Position numbers and translations under genes: made by a program
Origin: an uncultured Pseudomonadota bacterium
GTDB taxonomy: Bacteria > Pseudomonadota > Alphaproteobacteria > RUG11792
Assembly: GCA_902773285.1 (NCBI GenBank)
Contig: CACYDS010000038.1
Coordinates: 1 to 9,828 of the forward strand
Length of the DNA: 9,828 bases
Direction: 5' to 3'
Notes under the pieces: model-generated
Database searches by the model: none
Seen by the model: the letters and a program-made list of their open reading frames with translations, nothing else
What the model was told of the DNA's origin: nothing
Part shown: piece by piece, positions 7,494 through 9,828 of the stretch
Numbering within the stretch: position 1 is the first letter of the stretch
How the letters are laid out: each line of letters opens with the position of its first letter

Positions 7494-7499
7494 CTTCCC
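7494..7499 (-). promoter_or_regulatory. ribosome-binding site fixing the Do-protease start
   Basis: Read leftward, GGGAAG lies three bases before ATG 7490. It overlaps the codons that would follow the upstream TTG, so it favours the ATG as the true start. Confidence 0.55.
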
Positions 7500-7526
7500 A
7501 AACAAAACTACATATAATCCATATAG

Positions 7527-7556
7527 ATTTTAACATAATTTTCCCACTCGAGTAAA
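7527..7556 (-). promoter_or_regulatory. probable promoter of the Do-protease/mfd operon
   Basis: On the minus strand TTTACT (7556-7551) and TAAAAT (7532-7527) are spaced by 18 bp. These are four-of-six and five-of-six matches to the sigma-70 boxes. Transcription would start near 7520, giving a leader of about 30 bases. No heat-shock or extracytoplasmic-stress sigma motif was recognised. Confidence 0.45.
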
Positions 7557-7579
7557 TTCGACCAAAAATAAAATTTCAT

Positions 7580-7608
7580 TTGTTCCGACACCGAATTTAG
7601 GTTAGAAT
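7580..7608 (+). promoter_or_regulatory. probable promoter of pyrG
   Basis: TTGTTC (7580-7585) and TAGAAT (7603-7608) are spaced by 17 bp. The -10 box matches the consensus at five of six positions; the -35 is weaker. The predicted start near 7615 leaves a leader of about 20 bases, too short for a pyrG attenuator of the Gram-positive type, and no G-run is seen at the start. Confidence 0.45.
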
Positions 7609-7636
7609 CTATGTTGTCACTGTTGTGAAATTCCAT

Positions 7637-9274
7637 ATGTCGCGATTTATATTTGTAACCGGCGGAGTTATGTCATCTTTGGGCAAAGGCATTGCTTCAG
7701 CAAGTATCGGGGCGTTACTGCAACTTCGCGGATATTCCGTAAAGATGAAGAAGTTGGATCCTTATATAAATGTGGATCCTGGAACCATGAGTCCATATAA
7801 ACACGGCGAAGTTTTTGTTATGGAAGACGGATGCGAAGCAGACCTTGATTTCGGACATTACGAAAGGTTTACGGGAATTTGTTGTTCAAGAGAGGATTCT
7901 CTAACTACCGGACGAGTATACGAAAAGGTGCTGAATAAAGAACGTCATGGAGATTATCTTGGTTCTGATATACAGGTAATCCCGCATATTACAAATGAGA
8001 TAAAGGATTTTATTACACAAAATTCCGATAATGTTGATTTTACAATATGTGAAATCGGTGGTACGGTTGGTGATATAGAAGGATTGCCATATATAGAGGC
8101 TTTGAGACAACTCTCTATGGAACTTGGTAAAGAACGCACGATGCGTATACATCTGACATTTTTGCCATATATAAAGGTTGCAGGAGAATTGAAAAGCAAG
8201 CCAACACAACATTCGGTTAAGCAGTTGCAAAGTATGGGTATCCAGCCGGATATTTTGCTTTGTCGGAGCGAAAAACCTTTAACCGAGGAGATAAAAACAA
8301 AGTTGTCGATGTTTTGTAGCGTCCAAAAAGATAACGTAATGGCTGCGTTGGATGCCGCTAATATCTACCTTATACCAAATCAGTACCATACTGAAGGACT
8401 TGATAGGCAAATTTGCAAACATTTCGGTCTTTCCGATAAGAGCACCGAAGAGCATGTTGCCGTTGCCATAAAAAATAAATGGGCAAAACTGACGGAAGTA
8501 ATACTAAATCCGAAACGCGCAATTAAAATAGCGGTAATTGGGAAGTACACAAAGTTGAAAGATGCGTACCTTTCTCTAACACAAGCGATTGCGCACGCCG
8601 GATATTCCAATAATGCGCAAGTTGATATATCTTGGATAAATGCCGAAGATACATCGGAGGCAATAGAAAAACAATTGAATGATGTTAGGTGTATTATTGT
8701 TCCTGGTGGATTTAGTCCACGTGGAGTTGAGGGGAAAATGCATGCGATAAAGTATGCAAGGGAGCACAACATACCATTTTTAGGTATATGCTTAGGATTG
8801 CAACTCTCAGTTATAGAGGCATGCCGAAATGTGGGTAATCTGAAGGACGCAACGAGCAGAGAATTTACCGACACAGGAAGTTTTGTCATAGATTTTATGA
8901 AAAATTGGAACAAAAAAGGTGAGATGGAGATACGTTTGCAGGATGGAAACAAGGGCGGAACAATGCGACTCGGAAGCTATGAATGCAGACTCAAAGAAGG
9001 CACCTTGGCAAGCAAAGTTTATGGCAGGACAGATATAACTGAACGACATCGCCATAGATATGAGGTAAATTACGCTCAGTATAAGGACATTATTGATGCT
9101 TCGGGAATAATCGTATCTGGCACATCTATTGATGGAACTTTGCCAGAAGTGATAGAGCGCAATGACCATCCATTTTTCATAGCGACTCAAGCTCATCCAG
9201 AGTTCAAGTCAAGCCCGTTATCCTCACATCCGTTGTTCTATTCGCTCATAAAAGCAGGACTTGAGATCAATTAG
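7637..9274 (+). CDS. pyrG: CTP synthase (glutamine-hydrolysing)
   Basis: 545 residues from ATG 7637, the same length as the E. coli enzyme. It makes CTP from UTP, ATP and glutamine, the last step of pyrimidine nucleotide synthesis, in the cytoplasm. The synthase domain has TGGVMSSLGKGIA (8-20, with Lys17 in the P-loop), LDPYINVDPGTMSP (40-53), magnesium ligands Asp71 and Glu139 (CEIGGTVGDIE), and KERHGDYLG (101-109). The C-terminal class I glutaminase has the triad Cys385 (GICLGLQ), His520 and Glu522 (QAHPEF). The oxyanion-loop region reads PGGFSPRGVEGK rather than the usual PGGFGxRGxEGK. ATG 7637 was chosen because it gives the standard MSRFIFVTGG start; a GTG four codons upstream adds residues not found in the family. 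The ribosome-binding site is weak. It is transcribed away from the protease/mfd pair. Confidence 0.98.
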   Translation: MSRFIFVTGGVMSSLGKGIASASIGALLQLRGYSVKMKKLDPYINVDPGTMSPYKHGEVFVMEDGCEADLDFGHYERFTGICCSREDSLTTGRVYEKVLNKERHGDYLGSDIQVIPHITNEIKDFITQNSDNVDFTICEIGGTVGDIEGLPYIEALRQLSMELGKERTMRIHLTFLPYIKVAGELKSKPTQHSVKQLQSMGIQPDILLCRSEKPLTEEIKTKLSMFCSVQKDNVMAALDAANIYLIPNQYHTEGLDRQICKHFGLSDKSTEEHVAVAIKNKWAKLTEVILNPKRAIKIAVIGKYTKLKDAYLSLTQAIAHAGYSNNAQVDISWINAEDTSEAIEKQLNDVRCIIVPGGFSPRGVEGKMHAIKYAREHNIPFLGICLGLQLSVIEACRNVGNLKDATSREFTDTGSFVIDFMKNWNKKGEMEIRLQDGNKGGTMRLGSYECRLKEGTLASKVYGRTDITERHRHRYEVNYAQYKDIIDASGIIVSGTSIDGTLPEVIERNDHPFFIATQAHPEFKSSPLSSHPLFYSLIKAGLEIN

Positions 9275-9281
9275 TTGACTG

Positions 9282-9313
9282 AGCCAGCACGTGACAAACG
9301 CAAGCTGTTGGCT
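9282..9313 (+). other. hairpin just after pyrG
   Basis: AGCCAGCA (9282-9289) pairs with TGTTGGCT (9306-9313) over eight pairs including one G-U, with a 16-base loop. It begins eight bases after the pyrG stop. No T run follows, so it is more likely a 3'-end stabilising or processing structure than a terminator. An alternative pairing, GCCAGC with GCTGGC (9311-9316), is also possible. Confidence 0.4.
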
Positions 9314-9336
9314 GGCGCCTGGATGTGTTATAGGCG

Positions 9337-9362
9337 GCTCTATAGCTTAGAGCTTTATCTTT
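9337..9362 (+). terminator. weak candidate terminator of pyrG
   Basis: GCTCTA (9337-9342) pairs exactly with TAGAGC (9348-9353) around the loop TAGCT, followed by TTTATCTTT. The stem is short and the T tract is interrupted, so this is a modest intrinsic-terminator candidate. Confidence 0.35.
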
Positions 9363-9541
9363 GAACAATATGTGAGGAGAGAGCGAGCAATATGAACGTT
9401 GGAGTGATTAGTACAGTGTGATTTACTAGGACGTAAAATTTGCAGATAGCTTGAGAGATATGCCAGACAAGATATTTGCCTATTCATCAAAACTGTGGTA
9501 ACCTATTTCTTAGAGGGAATTATTTTTAAGCGAATTTAATT
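9363..9541. other. intergenic stretch with no recognised gene
   Basis: This gap between the pyrG terminator candidate and the right-edge gene has no convincing reading frame, tRNA or repeat copy. A ten-codon frame at 9392-9421 follows a GAGGAGAG-like sequence but is too short to support. TTGCCT (9476-9481) and TAACCT (9499-9504), 17 bp apart, are a weak promoter candidate for the right-edge gene. GAGGGA (9513-9518) lies more than 20 bases from its ATG, too far for a normal ribosome-binding site. Confidence 0.4.
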
Positions 9542-9828
9542 ATGTTAAATAAATATTTATTTGGGCTATTAGTTAATACTATAGCTATATTTGCTTCTAT
9601 TTCGAGTGATGTTGTAGCCTACGAAGATATATATGATTTGAGAAGTAAATTAAATCAGATAGCTTGGAATATGGATTGTAGTTTCAGAGAGGTTTGTATT
9701 CAGGACGATATCGACGCTAACAAGGATACGGAAGAAAATGCCTGGATCCTTGATCAAGAATATGAAGAATCCAGAACAAAAGTGATAGGTGAAGCTATAG
9801 GTGATTGTGTTGCCGGAAAGAATGAGTT
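9542..9828 (+). CDS. secreted hypothetical protein, 3' end cut by window edge
   Basis: 95 codons are open from ATG 9542 to the window edge. The start, MLNKYLFGLLVNTIAIFASI, is a signal peptide; cleavage is likely near SSDVVA-YED (about residue 26). The mature part is acidic and polar, with three cysteines (about residues 46, 52 and 89), a charged run with DIDANKDTEENAW and a likely helix with DQEYEESRTKVIGEAIGDC. I do not recognise a family. Codons 8-17 match the left-edge leftward gene exactly at the DNA level, so this is one of at least two related secreted proteins. The three cysteines suggest a disulfide-stabilised envelope or extracellular protein, which is inference. No strong ribosome-binding site precedes the ATG. 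Confidence 0.75.
   Translation, partial: MLNKYLFGLLVNTIAIFASISSDVVAYEDIYDLRSKLNQIAWNMDCSFREVCIQDDIDANKDTEENAWILDQEYEESRTKVIGEAIGDCVAGKNE
9563..9592. repeat. right arm of a 30-bp exact inverted repeat
   Basis: This is the exact reverse complement of bases 1-30. It lies in codons 8-17 of the right-edge secreted-protein gene. Sequence on the start-codon side differs between copies, so the identity begins sharply at GGG CTA. Confidence 0.95.

Noticed and set aside
7491..7505. TTG start upstream of the Do-protease ATG
   Set aside because: The ribosome-binding site GGGAAG lies within that extension and the signal peptide begins at the ATG.
7625..7636. GTG start four codons upstream of the chosen pyrG start
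   Set aside because: CTP synthases begin directly with M(x)RFIFVTGG; the extra MKFH has no family support.
8380..8952. A 190-residue minus-strand open frame inside pyrG
   Set aside because: It is fully antisense to conserved CTP synthase codons and resembles no protein family.
9392..9421. Ten-codon frame (MNVGVISTV) after a GAGGAGAG-like sequence
   Set aside because: Too short to separate from chance, no attenuator structure around it, and spacing to the purine-rich stretch is long.
9275..9541. Possible tRNA, tmRNA or signal-recognition RNA after pyrG
   Set aside because: No cloverleaf, TTCGA-type T-loop, CCA end or SRP core motif could be found.

Overview
The window is AT-rich bacterial DNA, densely coded with short intergenic gaps. 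It suggests an alphaproteobacterium, possibly a host-associated Rickettsiales- or Holosporales-like lineage. The grounds are the Mfd motif II variant DEEQHFGV, alphaproteobacterial-looking CTP synthase and Do-protease sequences, low GC, and pilus/secretion genes away from their usual partners. This placement is inference from protein style; no rRNA or marker tree is available here.

Layout, left to right. (1) At the left edge, reading leftward, is the 5' end of a gene for a secreted protein, with a run of nine G inside its signal-peptide codons. (2) After about 100 bp comes the first copy of a ~100-bp two-hairpin repeat. (3) Three overlapping rightward genes (374-2329) look like the inner-membrane/periplasmic assembly proteins of a type IV pilus or type II secretion-like machine: PilM/GspL-like, PilO/GspM-like and PilP/MshK-like. 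(4) A second copy of the two-hairpin repeat (2340-2435) lies between this trio and the convergent mfd gene. (5) A leftward pair, a Do/HtrA periplasmic protease gene followed by mfd, is joined by a one-base TAATG overlap. (6) A divergent promoter region (7491-7636) separates that pair from rightward pyrG (CTP synthase). (7) The pyrG 3' region can form hairpins. (8) At the right edge, reading rightward, begins another secreted-protein gene.

The housekeeping genes (mfd, pyrG, Do protease) look intact and functional. The unusual signals are at the edges and in the gaps. The two edge genes face outward and share an exact 30-bp stretch, in inverted orientation, within their signal-peptide codons; this points to a multicopy secreted-protein family. 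The left copy carries an in-frame G9 tract where the right copy has G3, and a one-base change in either direction would hit a stop codon within a few codons. It is therefore a candidate phase-variable gene. The two ~100-bp repeats keep their hairpins through paired base changes and flank the pilus-like trio as direct repeats.

No rRNA, tRNA, CRISPR array, transposase or phage gene was recognised.
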